A stretch of 64,000 bases of DNA from Bryobacterales bacterium (GTDB taxonomy: Bacteria; Acidobacteriota; Terriglobia; Bryobacterales; Bryobacteraceae), in assembly GCA_003142185.1 (NCBI GenBank), contig PLOR01000042.1:4875-68874 (forward strand). The letters are read 5' to 3'. The notes beneath the pieces were generated by a model. The model did not search any database. It saw nothing but the letters and a program-made list of their open reading frames with translations, and was not told the DNA's origin. A program made the translations under genes and the position numbers. Below are positions 8,156 to 15,861 of the stretch, one piece after another (the first letter of the stretch is position 1; each line of letters starts with the position of its first letter).

Positions 8156-8926
8156 ATGGGAACTGCAATGAGGATGGCCATAGCGGATGCTGAGGTTGGC
8201 TTGTTGCACAGGGTCAGCAACATTGTCAGCTCGGAGTTGTCAGTCGACGAGATTTTGGGCGAGGTGCTCAGCCTCGCGGCGCAGGCCACCGCTTGCGACG
8301 CGTGCCTGATCTACCTCTTGGATCAACAATCGAACGAAATGGTGCTGCACGCTTCGCAAGTGCCGCACGCCGCGGATCTGGGGAAACTGCGGATCAAGGT
8401 TGGCGAGGGAGTGACCGGCTGGGTAGCGGAGCACAAGTCGGCGGTGGCGCTCGAGAAGGACGCCTTCGCCGATCCCCGGTTCAAGCGTTTCCAGACGCTG
8501 ATCGAAGACACGTATGAGGCGTTCCTTTCGGTGCCGCTGGTCAGCGCCGGCGACCTGATCGGCGTCATCAACGTGCATCATCGCCAGCCGCATAAGCACA
8601 GCCGCGAAGAAATCGGCGTGATGAAGTTCATTGGCGAGCAGCTCGGCGTCACCATTTCCAAATCGATGTTGGAGCAGGAAAACGCGCGCCTGATGGAGGA
8701 AACGGCGGAAATGAGGCGCGAGCTGGAAACGCGCAAGCTCGTGGAGCGCGCCAAAGGACTGCTGCAGCAGAAGTTCGGCATCAGCGAGGAGGATGCCTAC
8801 TTCCGGCTGCGCAATCAGAGCCGCCGTTTGCGCCGTCCCATGCGCGCGCTGGCCGAAGCCATCATTCTCTCCGAGGATTTGGATCGCGATTCCTCCGCTA
8901 GTTCGCGCGACGAACGCGTCGCATAG
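8156..8926 (+). CDS. GAF-ANTAR domain regulator (RNA-binding antiterminator)
   Basis: A 256-residue protein with an N-terminal GAF domain at about 15-165 (the VGEGVTGWVAEHKSAVAL and SVPLVSAGDLIGVINVHH segments are typical). A short coiled-coil linker follows, then an ANTAR domain at about 185-240 (KLVERAKGLLQQKFGISEED, then ALAEAIILSEDL). ANTAR domains bind paired RNA hairpins and prevent transcription termination; the GAF domain would sense a small ligand. A second ATG at 8168 with GGGA six bases before it may be the true start. No partner kinase lies nearby. The target leader RNA was not identified here. Confidence 0.88.
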   Translation: MGTAMRMAIADAEVGLLHRVSNIVSSELSVDEILGEVLSLAAQATACDACLIYLLDQQSNEMVLHASQVPHAADLGKLRIKVGEGVTGWVAEHKSAVALEKDAFADPRFKRFQTLIEDTYEAFLSVPLVSAGDLIGVINVHHRQPHKHSREEIGVMKFIGEQLGVTISKSMLEQENARLMEETAEMRRELETRKLVERAKGLLQQKFGISEEDAYFRLRNQSRRLRRPMRALAEAIILSEDLDRDSSASSRDERVA

Positions 8927-8969
8927 CCACCCGCCCTTTTTGACCGCCATTGTGGCGGAAAACTGCCTT

Positions 8970-9005
8970 CGAAGCGGCCGGCCCCGGATTCGGCCGGCCG
9001 CTTCG
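8970..9005 (+). terminator. Strong 14-bp hairpin after the GAF-ANTAR gene
   Basis: Arms 8970-8983 and 8992-9005 (CGAAGCGGCCGGCC and its exact complement) enclose an eight-base loop. It is followed by a pyrimidine-rich tract rather than a T run, so it is a likely but not classical terminator. The rest of the 8927-9150 gap holds nothing else I can name apart from the downstream ribosome binding site. Confidence 0.55.
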
Positions 9006-9150
9006 CTCTCTCCCGTGTAAGGGTTGCCAATGGGCCCAGCAGCGCGACCACGCGCGCGGACGAGCGTGTCCGCCCCACTGGCATTCGTTTCTTCTCCCCT
9101 CTTCTCCCCGCTCGAGATCGGGCCAAAACTAACGCTAACGGAGGAATACT

Positions 9151-10023
9151 GTGAAAAACAGCGTAATCCCTCTTGCGGCAGTGCTCGGCATGGTCATTAG
9201 TGCCGCGCCGTCCGCATGGCCGCAGACACCGCAAATTTCCGTCTGGAAGATCGATGTGCGAAGCGAGTCGGGAGAGTCTCTGAGCCACTACTCGGCCGAG
9301 ATTTACGGCCAGCTTCATCAGAGGATGGCGGCGGACCTTGGACTCGACAATACGTTTGAGTTCCGCCAGGTTCCTTGTGGCCAATACCTGGTGGTTGTGC
9401 ATGACGCGAGTGGCATTGCGGTGCACCAGGAATTCGTATCGGCCAGCGCCTCTGAACAGCCGGTGACGATCCAGTTGCCCAGGAAGGAGGCGTCGCGGCC
9501 TCCCTCGGGACCGGTTTCGGCGACAGAACTGCGCCACCCGCCGGCGCGAAAAGCCGTGCGTGCGGCCCAGTTGGCGCGGAGGTTCTTGCAGGCGGGAGAA
9601 TTCGCAAAGGCGGCGCAACAATTCCGGAAAGCGATCGACATCTCGCCGGAGTACGCCCTGGCTTACTCCGGCCTGGCGGCGAGCTACCTGCGCACCGGCA
9701 ACTACCGGGAGGCGGCCAGCGAAGCCAGCCGCGCAATGGAGCTGTCGCAGCCGAATCCGGCGGACTTGTGCAATCTGGCCCTGGCAGAGTTCCAGTTAGG
9801 GCGGATTGCCGAAACCACGGCGACGGTGCGGCGCTGGCTGGCCATGACTCCGGAGAATGCAAAAGCGCACTGGGTGCTGGGACTGCTGTTGGCGCGCGAC
9901 CGGCGCACGCTGGCCGAAGCTGCCCCGCATCTGGAGCGCGCGGCGGAAGAGGTGCCCGCGGCGCGTCCGCATTGGGAAGCCGTGCGGAATGCACTGGCGG
10001 CGGGACAACAGGCGAGCCGGTAG
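9151..10023 (+). CDS. Secreted TPR protein with N-terminal carboxypeptidase-regulatory-like domain
   Basis: A 290-residue protein that starts at a GTG with GGAGG six bases upstream. Residues 1-25 form a signal peptide ending near SAWPQ. Residues about 28-110 look like a small beta-sandwich of the carboxypeptidase regulatory type (EFRQVPCGQYLVVVHD). Residues about 135-275 hold at least three TPR units (ARRFLQAGEFAKAAQQFRKA, AYSGLAASYLRTGNYREAA, and a further pair). Such proteins scaffold complexes in the periplasm or at the surface. No partner is evident, since the next gene begins 186 bases further on behind a hairpin. The function is unassigned. Confidence 0.75.
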   Translation: MKNSVIPLAAVLGMVISAAPSAWPQTPQISVWKIDVRSESGESLSHYSAEIYGQLHQRMAADLGLDNTFEFRQVPCGQYLVVVHDASGIAVHQEFVSASASEQPVTIQLPRKEASRPPSGPVSATELRHPPARKAVRAAQLARRFLQAGEFAKAAQQFRKAIDISPEYALAYSGLAASYLRTGNYREAASEASRAMELSQPNPADLCNLALAEFQLGRIAETTATVRRWLAMTPENAKAHWVLGLLLARDRRTLAEAAPHLERAAEEVPAARPHWEAVRNALAAGQQASR

Positions 10024-10038
10024 GTGCAGAGACCCAAC

Positions 10039-10097
10039 ACCGCTCCCTGGTCGCGGCTCCAATGCGTTCTTTCAGAGCCGCGACCAAAGGGAGCGGT
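10039..10097. repeat. Inverted repeat of about 21 bp downstream of the TPR gene
   Basis: Left arm 10039-10059 (ACCGCTCCCTGGTCGCGGC...) pairs with 10075-10097 except for a two-base bulge, with a 15-base loop. It lies 15 bases after the TPR gene stop and could end transcription or be a dispersed repeat. Confidence 0.55.
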
Positions 10098-10209
10098 CAA
10101 AACAGCGACTACCGAACGGCCTCCCGCCCGGCCAGGCGCTGCCCACGACTCGGCAACTTTTGCCCATGCCGCGGGTTTGAAATAATACGCAGCCCGATAC
10201 TGCGAGACA

Positions 10210-11811
10210 ATGATGTTAAGGGGTCGCGTGCAGAATTTTCACCCGACGGCCGGCTTTCTCCTCTTTGCCGCCTGCTTCGCCCCTGCGTCGGCGTTCGGCG
10301 CCGATGCGCAGAAGGCGTTCACCGCTCCTTTCGAAGCCGCGGGCGAACTCACTCCGCGGAACAGGATCGACGAGCTGGTTTTCGCCCACTGGAAGGAATT
10401 GGGCATACAACCGGCGAACCTATGCTCCGATAGCGTTTTCCTGCGGCGGGCGTGGCTGGACGCGACCGGCACCTTGCCAACCGCGCAGCAGGCTAGCGAG
10501 TTTCTCGCGAGCCATGACCCCAACAAGCGCGCCGCCCTGATCGATCAGCTCTTGGAGCGTGACGAGTTCGCCGATTACTGGGCCATGAAGTGGAGCGATC
10601 TGCTGCGCGTCAAGGCCGAATTCCCGATTGAGCTGTGGCCCAACGCCGCCCAGGCGTATTACCACTGGATTCACGATTCGCTGCGCCAGAACAAGCCCTA
10701 TGACCAATTTGTCCGGGAGATGCTGACCGCGAGCGGCAGCAACTTCCGCGAGGCGCCGGTGAACTTCTATCGCGCCATGCAAAACCGCCAGCCGGCGGGA
10801 ATCGCGCAAACGGTGGCTTTGACCTTCATGGGCGTTCGCACCGAGAAGTGGCCGGCGGCGCGGCTGGCGCAGATGGCTGCGTTTTTCTCGGCAGTCGGTT
10901 ACAAACACACCGACGAATGGAAAGAGGAGATTGTTTTCTTCGATCGCGGCAAAGCGGTCCCGAGTTTGTTGACCTTCCCGGACGGGACGCCGGCGCGGCT
11001 CCAGCCGGATCAGGATCCGCGAGAAGCGTTTGCCGGCTGGCTGCTAGCCCCCGGCAATCCATGGTTCGCTCACAACATCGCCAACCGCGTCTGGTATTGG
11101 CTGCTGGGCCGCGGGATCGTCCAGGAGCCGGACGATATTCGCGCCGACAATCCGCCCGAAAACGCGAAGCTGTTGGCTTGGCTGGAGAACGAGCTGGTGG
11201 CTTCGCATTATGACGTGCGGCATGTTTTCCGGCTGATCCTCAACTCGACTACTTACCAACTTTCCCCGATACCGCGGGCGGAACGGACGGTCGCGGCGGC
11301 TCATTTCGCCTCTTATCCGCTGCGGCGGTTGGATGCAGAGGTGCTCATCGACGCCCTCGATCAAATCACGGGGACGAGCGAAGCTTACACCAGCGCGATT
11401 CCCGAACCGTACACTTTCATGCCGGATTTCCAGCGCGCCATTAGCTTGCCGGATGGCAGCATCGGCAGCTCTTTCCTGGACTTATTTGGGCATCCGGCGC
11501 GCGATACCGGATTGGAATCGGAACGCAATAACCGGGCGAGCGACGCGCAACGGCTGCACATGCTGAATTCGACCCACGTGCAGCGAAAGCTCCAGCAGGG
11601 GCCGAAGCTCGCGGCCATGATGCGCGACATCAAGAACCCGCGGGAGCTGGTTTCGCAACTCTACCTGACGATTCTCTCGCGTTACCCTACCGACGACGAA
11701 TGGAAGGTGATGGCGGCACATTCGCAATCCGGCGCGCCCAAGGGACGCGACGCAGTGGTCGATCTGGGCTGGGGATTGATCAACAGCTCCGAGTTTCTGT
11801 ACCGGCATTAG
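10210..11811 (+). CDS. DUF1549/DUF1553 domain secreted protein
   Basis: A 533-residue exported protein. After a signal peptide (hydrophobic FLLFAACFAPASAFGA) comes a DUF1549 region (RIDELVFAHWKELGI, FLRRAWLDATGTLPT, WAMKWSDLLRVK) and a DUF1553 region (NPWFAHNIANRVWYWLLGRG, FRLILNSTTYQLS, LYLTILSRYPTDDE). The cytochrome-c-like domain often fused in planctomycete relatives is absent. Family function is unknown, but these genes regularly precede a DUF1501 gene, as here. An ATG at 10210 and another at 10213 are possible starts. A GTG at 10228 with AAGGGG just upstream may be the true one. First gene of a three-gene unit running to 15612. Confidence 0.85.
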   Translation: MMLRGRVQNFHPTAGFLLFAACFAPASAFGADAQKAFTAPFEAAGELTPRNRIDELVFAHWKELGIQPANLCSDSVFLRRAWLDATGTLPTAQQASEFLASHDPNKRAALIDQLLERDEFADYWAMKWSDLLRVKAEFPIELWPNAAQAYYHWIHDSLRQNKPYDQFVREMLTASGSNFREAPVNFYRAMQNRQPAGIAQTVALTFMGVRTEKWPAARLAQMAAFFSAVGYKHTDEWKEEIVFFDRGKAVPSLLTFPDGTPARLQPDQDPREAFAGWLLAPGNPWFAHNIANRVWYWLLGRGIVQEPDDIRADNPPENAKLLAWLENELVASHYDVRHVFRLILNSTTYQLSPIPRAERTVAAAHFASYPLRRLDAEVLIDALDQITGTSEAYTSAIPEPYTFMPDFQRAISLPDGSIGSSFLDLFGHPARDTGLESERNNRASDAQRLHMLNSTHVQRKLQQGPKLAAMMRDIKNPRELVSQLYLTILSRYPTDDEWKVMAAHSQSGAPKGRDAVVDLGWGLINSSEFLYRH

Positions 11812-11840
11812 GAACTAGCTGGAAAATGCCAAAACACGAT

Positions 11841-11919
11841 GAGCCACAGATGAACACAGATCAACACGGATTGAAAAGAATTTGGCCTATCCGTGCCCAT
11901 CTGTGTTCATCTGTGGCTC
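11841..11919. repeat. CACAGATGAACACAGAT-type inverted repeat (copy 1, inside an operon)
   Basis: Arms 11841-11871 and 11889-11919 are near-perfect reverse complements starting GAGCCACAGATGAACACAG. The unit sits between the DUF1549 and DUF1501 genes. A second copy lies at 51898-51994 in the hut operon. Confidence 0.7.
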
Positions 11920-11974
11920 CAGAATTCTTTTTCGGGCTTTTTCAGCGGCCTGTTCGCTTAGGAGGCATCGAGAC

Positions 11975-13321
11975 ATGAAACCCAATTACCGTTTGCTGCC
12001 GATTAACCGGCGCGAAGCCCTGCGCGAGGGATTCTTCGCTGCGGCCGGCGTGTTGCTGGCGAGCCGGCTGGCGGGCGTCGCCAAGGCCCTGCCGGCCGCT
12101 CAGGCCCCGGCCAAGGCGAAGTCCGTCATCCAAATCTGGATGTGGGGAGGGCCGGCTCATCTCGATACCTTCGACCCGAAGCCGGAGGCCGGCGAGAACT
12201 ATTGCGGTCCGTTGAACAGTCCCATCGAAACCAACGTGAGCGGCATGCGCATCTGCGAACTGCTGCCGCTGCTGGCCAAACAGGCGGACAAGTACTCGCT
12301 GATCCGCAGCATGACGCACGGCCTCTACGCGCATGAGACGGCATCTTATACCGTGCAAACAGGCCGCATCGCGGGCGGGCACGACGTGTATCCCAGCGTG
12401 GGCGCGGTGGTGTCGTTATTCAAAGGCTACAACGCCGGATACAAGGGGCTGATTCCGCCCTACATCGTGCTGACCGAGCCGCAGGGCCGGTTCTCCGAAG
12501 AGGGCTTCCTGGGATCGCGCTACAAGCCGTTCTCGACCGGCGGCGATCCCGCGCAGGCGCGCTTCGTGGTGGAAGGCGTGGTGGCGCAGGGTCTCACCGA
12601 CGATCGGCAGAAGGAGCGCCGTGAGTATCTTCATCAATTGGATACGCTGGGCCACGCTATGCGGGGCGATCCGCAGTTGGCGGCCAGCGACGATGCCGAA
12701 AAACTGGCCTACGAGTTGATCCTGGGCGACGCCGGCAAAGTTTTCGATCTTTCGCAGGAGAAGGACGACCTGCGGGACCGCTACGGGCGCACCACGTTCG
12801 GCCAATCGTGCCTGGTGGCGCGCCGGCTGGTGGAGCGCGGCGTCCCCTACATCACGATCAACTACCAGGGCGGCTGGGACACGCACAAGCAGAATTTCCA
12901 GGTGATGCGGCGCCGGCTGCCCGAAATGGACAAGGGGCTGGCGACGCTGCTCCGGGATCTCTCCGAGCGCGGGCTGCTCGATACCACGCTGGTCTGGTGG
13001 AACGGCGAGTTCGGCCGGAAACCGAAGGTGGATTGGGAAGCTCCGTGGAACGGCGGACGCAACCATTGGGGCGGCGTGTTCTCGGCCCTGGTGGCGGGCG
13101 GCGGTTTCAAAGGCGGCCACGTGGTGGGGTCGTCGGATGCAAGGGGAGAAGAAGTGAAGGATCGGCCGGTGTATCCCGCCGACCTGATCGGCAGCATGTA
13201 CGAGTTGCTCGGCATCGATGCGGCAGGCAGGTTGCCGCATCCTACGGGCCTCGAGGCGCGCGTGACGCCGACGGCGGCGGATGGATTGCCGCTGGCCGGA
13301 CGGTTGAAGGAGATCATGTGA
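11975..13321 (+). CDS. DUF1501 family protein with Tat-like signal
   Basis: A 448-residue member of the DUF1501 family, which has the alkaline-phosphatase/sulfatase fold but no established reaction. The N-terminus holds a twin-Arg motif (NRREALREGFFAAAGVLLAS) that suggests export of a folded protein. Family blocks are IQIWMWGGPAHLDTFDPKP, SLIRSMTHG, HETASYTVQTGR, TLVWWNGEFGR and the C-terminal YPADLIGSMYELLGID. I chose the ATG at 11975, nine bases after AGGAGG. A longer frame from 11882 would be translated from the upstream inverted repeat. The stop overlaps the next gene start by four bases, so the two are coupled. Confidence 0.9.
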   Translation: MKPNYRLLPINRREALREGFFAAAGVLLASRLAGVAKALPAAQAPAKAKSVIQIWMWGGPAHLDTFDPKPEAGENYCGPLNSPIETNVSGMRICELLPLLAKQADKYSLIRSMTHGLYAHETASYTVQTGRIAGGHDVYPSVGAVVSLFKGYNAGYKGLIPPYIVLTEPQGRFSEEGFLGSRYKPFSTGGDPAQARFVVEGVVAQGLTDDRQKERREYLHQLDTLGHAMRGDPQLAASDDAEKLAYELILGDAGKVFDLSQEKDDLRDRYGRTTFGQSCLVARRLVERGVPYITINYQGGWDTHKQNFQVMRRRLPEMDKGLATLLRDLSERGLLDTTLVWWNGEFGRKPKVDWEAPWNGGRNHWGGVFSALVAGGGFKGGHVVGSSDARGEEVKDRPVYPADLIGSMYELLGIDAAGRLPHPTGLEARVTPTAADGLPLAGRLKEIM

Positions 13322-15612
13322 GGCGTGCGGCTCTGGCCGCGGCGGCTGTAGCCGCTTTCGCAGCCGCTCTGGCGGCCCAGCAGAGGCCGCAGATTCCGCA
13401 CGCTGGATACGTCTATCCGGCCGGAGGCCGGCAGGGCGCGGCCATCGAGGTTCGTGTCGGCGGCGAGTTCCTGGAGGGCGCCAGCGCGGCGTATGTTTCC
13501 GGCCTCGGAGTCCAGGCAAGAGTCACGCAATACATCAAGCCGCTCAGCGGACCGGAAGCCCAGAAGCTGCGCGACGAGATAAAGGAGTTGCGCGACAAGC
13601 GCGCGGCTTCGCAGAAACCGGCAGCGGCCGGTTCGCCCAACGTTGTCTTCACGGCAGCGGATCAGAAGAGAATCGATGAGATCCGCGACAAGCTGGAAGA
13701 CGTGCAGCGCAAGCCGTCGATTCCCGCGATTGCCGAAATTGCGATTCTTCAGATCGCCATCGCGCCGGACGCCGCGGTCGGCCCCCGTCAACTGCGGCTG
13801 GACACGAAGGACGGGTTGACCAATCCCATCGTATTCTCGGTGGGCGAGCTGCCGGAGTTTTCGCGCAAGCCCGTGCGCGTGGCGCCCGAATACAACGTAG
13901 TGAACGGCGCGACTCCCGCCAACCGCGCGGCGCCCCGCCCGCCGGAGCCGCCCATCGAGATCACGCTGCCGGTCGTAGTGAACGGCCAGATGACGCCCGG
14001 CACGGCGGACCAATATCGCTTCCAGGCAAAACGGGGACAACACCTGGTGGTCGCGGCCAGCGCCCGCGAGCTGATCCCTTACGTTTCCGACGCCGTGCCC
14101 GGATGGTTTCAAGCCGCGCTGACGTTGCGCGACGCGCAGGGCAAGGAACTGGCGTCGGCGGATCATTTCCTCTTCCATCCCGACCCCCTGCTCGAATACG
14201 AGATTCCGAGCGACGGCGAATACGTCGCCGAGATCCACGATTCGATTTTCCGCGGGCGCGAGGACTTCGTTTACCGCCTCGCCATCGGTGAACTGCCGGT
14301 CATTACCGGCATCTTCCCATTGGGCGGGAAAGCAGGGGCGCGCGCGGCAATCGAGACGCAGGGATGGAATTTGCCGGTGGCGCGGGTCACCGAGAACTTC
14401 AAGGGCAAAGCTAAAGCCGAGTATCCGATTTCCTTGCGGAAAAACGGATGGACTTCGAACAGCGTGCCGTTTGCGGTGGACACTCTGCCGGAGACGCTGG
14501 CCCGCCCGGGGATCGGCCATCGGGAAAAAGCGCAAAAGGTGAAGCTGCCGATCGTCGTGAACGGGCGCGTGGCGCAGCCTGGCGAAGTGGCGTACTTCCG
14601 CTTCGAGGGCCGCGCCGGGGACGAGATTGTGGCCGAGGTGTCGGCGCGCAGGCTCGGCTCGCCGCTCGATTCGGTGCTCAAGCTGACGGACGCAGCCGGA
14701 AAGCAAATTGCCTTCAACGACGACTTCGAAGATCCGGGCGCTGGGCTGATCACGCACCAGGCCGATTCGCTGATTTCCTGCCAACTGCCGGCCAAGGGAA
14801 GCTACTTTCTCCAGTTGACGGATGCGCAGGGCAAAGGCGGCCCGGATTACGGCTACCGGCTCCGCATCAGCCATCCGCGGCCGGACTTCGAACTGCGGGT
14901 GGTGCCTTCGAGCCTCAATCTGCGCGCGGGTGCGACCGTTCCGATTACCGTGCGGGCAATACGCCGCGACGGTTTCTCGGGCGAGATCGCGCTGAATCTC
15001 AAGGACGCGCCGGGCGATTTCGCGCTGAGCGGCGCGGCGGTGCCCTCCGGACAGGATAAGGTGCGCGTGACGCTGACCGCACCGCGGACTCCGGTTGGCG
15101 CGCCGCTCTCCATTCACTTGACCGGGCGGGCTACCATCGATGGCCATGAAGTAACTCGCACCGCGATTCCGGCCGAAGACATGGAGCAGGCCTTCGCGTA
15201 CCATCACCTGGTGGCGGAGGATGCGTGGATGGTCCGCGTGATCGGCGAGGGCGCGCGCGGGGTCGGTTGGCGGTCCATCGAGAAGCCGGTGAAACTGCGG
15301 TCCGGCGACGCGACACCCTTCCAACTCTTCGTTCCCCCTCGCTTTCAACTGGGAGTGCGATTGGCGTTGAACGAGCCACCGGAGGGGATTTCGATTCAGA
15401 GCATAACCCCGGACTGGGATGGCGTCTCCGTGGTTTTGCGCGTGCAGGCCGACAAAGCCAAGCCCGGCCTGAAAGGCAACCTGATTCTGGACGCGTTCCG
15501 CGAGGTGGCGCCGAAGCCGGACGCCGCGAATCAAACCCGCCGGCGTCAGCCGCTGGGGACGCTGCCGGCAATTCCCTTCGAAGTGGTGGAAGCCGCCGCG
15601 CCGCGCAAGTAA
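13318..15612 (+). CDS. Secreted protein with pre-peptidase C-terminal (PPC) beta domains
   Basis: A 764-residue protein starting at a GTG that overlaps the DUF1501 stop (GTGA), with AAGGAG five bases upstream. A hydrophobic signal (RRAALAAAAVAAFAAALAAQ) is followed by an N-terminal beta domain interrupted by a charged coiled-coil insert at about 85-130. At least two PPC-like beta-sandwich domains follow: PGTADQYRFQAKRGQHLVVA near 230, and PGEVAYFRFEGRAGDEIVAE near 425. Further Ig-like domains lie in the C-terminal third. PPC domains appear in exported hydrolases and planctomycete-type surface proteins. Linkage to DUF1549 and DUF1501 genes is a recurrent arrangement. The role is presumably structural or substrate binding; no catalytic site was seen. 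Confidence 0.8.
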   Translation: MRRAALAAAAVAAFAAALAAQQRPQIPHAGYVYPAGGRQGAAIEVRVGGEFLEGASAAYVSGLGVQARVTQYIKPLSGPEAQKLRDEIKELRDKRAASQKPAAAGSPNVVFTAADQKRIDEIRDKLEDVQRKPSIPAIAEIAILQIAIAPDAAVGPRQLRLDTKDGLTNPIVFSVGELPEFSRKPVRVAPEYNVVNGATPANRAAPRPPEPPIEITLPVVVNGQMTPGTADQYRFQAKRGQHLVVAASARELIPYVSDAVPGWFQAALTLRDAQGKELASADHFLFHPDPLLEYEIPSDGEYVAEIHDSIFRGREDFVYRLAIGELPVITGIFPLGGKAGARAAIETQGWNLPVARVTENFKGKAKAEYPISLRKNGWTSNSVPFAVDTLPETLARPGIGHREKAQKVKLPIVVNGRVAQPGEVAYFRFEGRAGDEIVAEVSARRLGSPLDSVLKLTDAAGKQIAFNDDFEDPGAGLITHQADSLISCQLPAKGSYFLQLTDAQGKGGPDYGYRLRISHPRPDFELRVVPSSLNLRAGATVPITVRAIRRDGFSGEIALNLKDAPGDFALSGAAVPSGQDKVRVTLTAPRTPVGAPLSIHLTGRATIDGHEVTRTAIPAEDMEQAFAYHHLVAEDAWMVRVIGEGARGVGWRSIEKPVKLRSGDATPFQLFVPPRFQLGVRLALNEPPEGISIQSITPDWDGVSVVLRVQADKAKPGLKGNLILDAFREVAPKPDAANQTRRRQPLGTLPAIPFEVVEAAAPRK

Positions 15613-15636
15613 ACGTGGCGCAACAATGCCGAAGCA

Positions 15637-15723
15637 GGTAGGACGGACCATCGCCTTTCGTGGTCTGTCGCGCCTCGCCGAATCACGAGCCCTTGACAGA
15701 CGACGAAAGCCAATCGCCTGTCC
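15637..15723. repeat. GGACGGACCATCGCC-type imperfect inverted repeat (copy 1)
   Basis: The unit starts GTAGGACGGACCATCGCC and ends with a matching GACAGACGACGAAAGCC...CTGTCC arm, forming an imperfect hairpin of about 29-base arms. A second copy is at 38289-38367. It lies after the PPC gene and may also end transcription. Confidence 0.6.
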
Positions 15724-15861
15724 CAATTCTGAGTCATACATCAGGTCAAAGGGGAAGTAACTCGCGGACCGCCGCAGGTTACGCAAGCGCGTCTGCGATA
15801 GTATACTAAATCCTTCACCAGTAATTCAGACCTGTAACTCTGGTTAATAGGAGGATTATAC

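Noticed and set aside
11882-11974. N-terminal extension of the DUF1501 protein
   Set aside because: The extra 31 residues would be translated from the CACAGATGAACACAGAT repeat; AGGAGG precedes the ATG at 11975 instead.
12862-15786. Long minus-strand frame of 974 codons opposite the PPC and DUF1501 genes
   Set aside because: It is antisense to overlapping, well supported genes with ribosome binding sites and known domains; its composition is Arg/His-rich and it has no motif.
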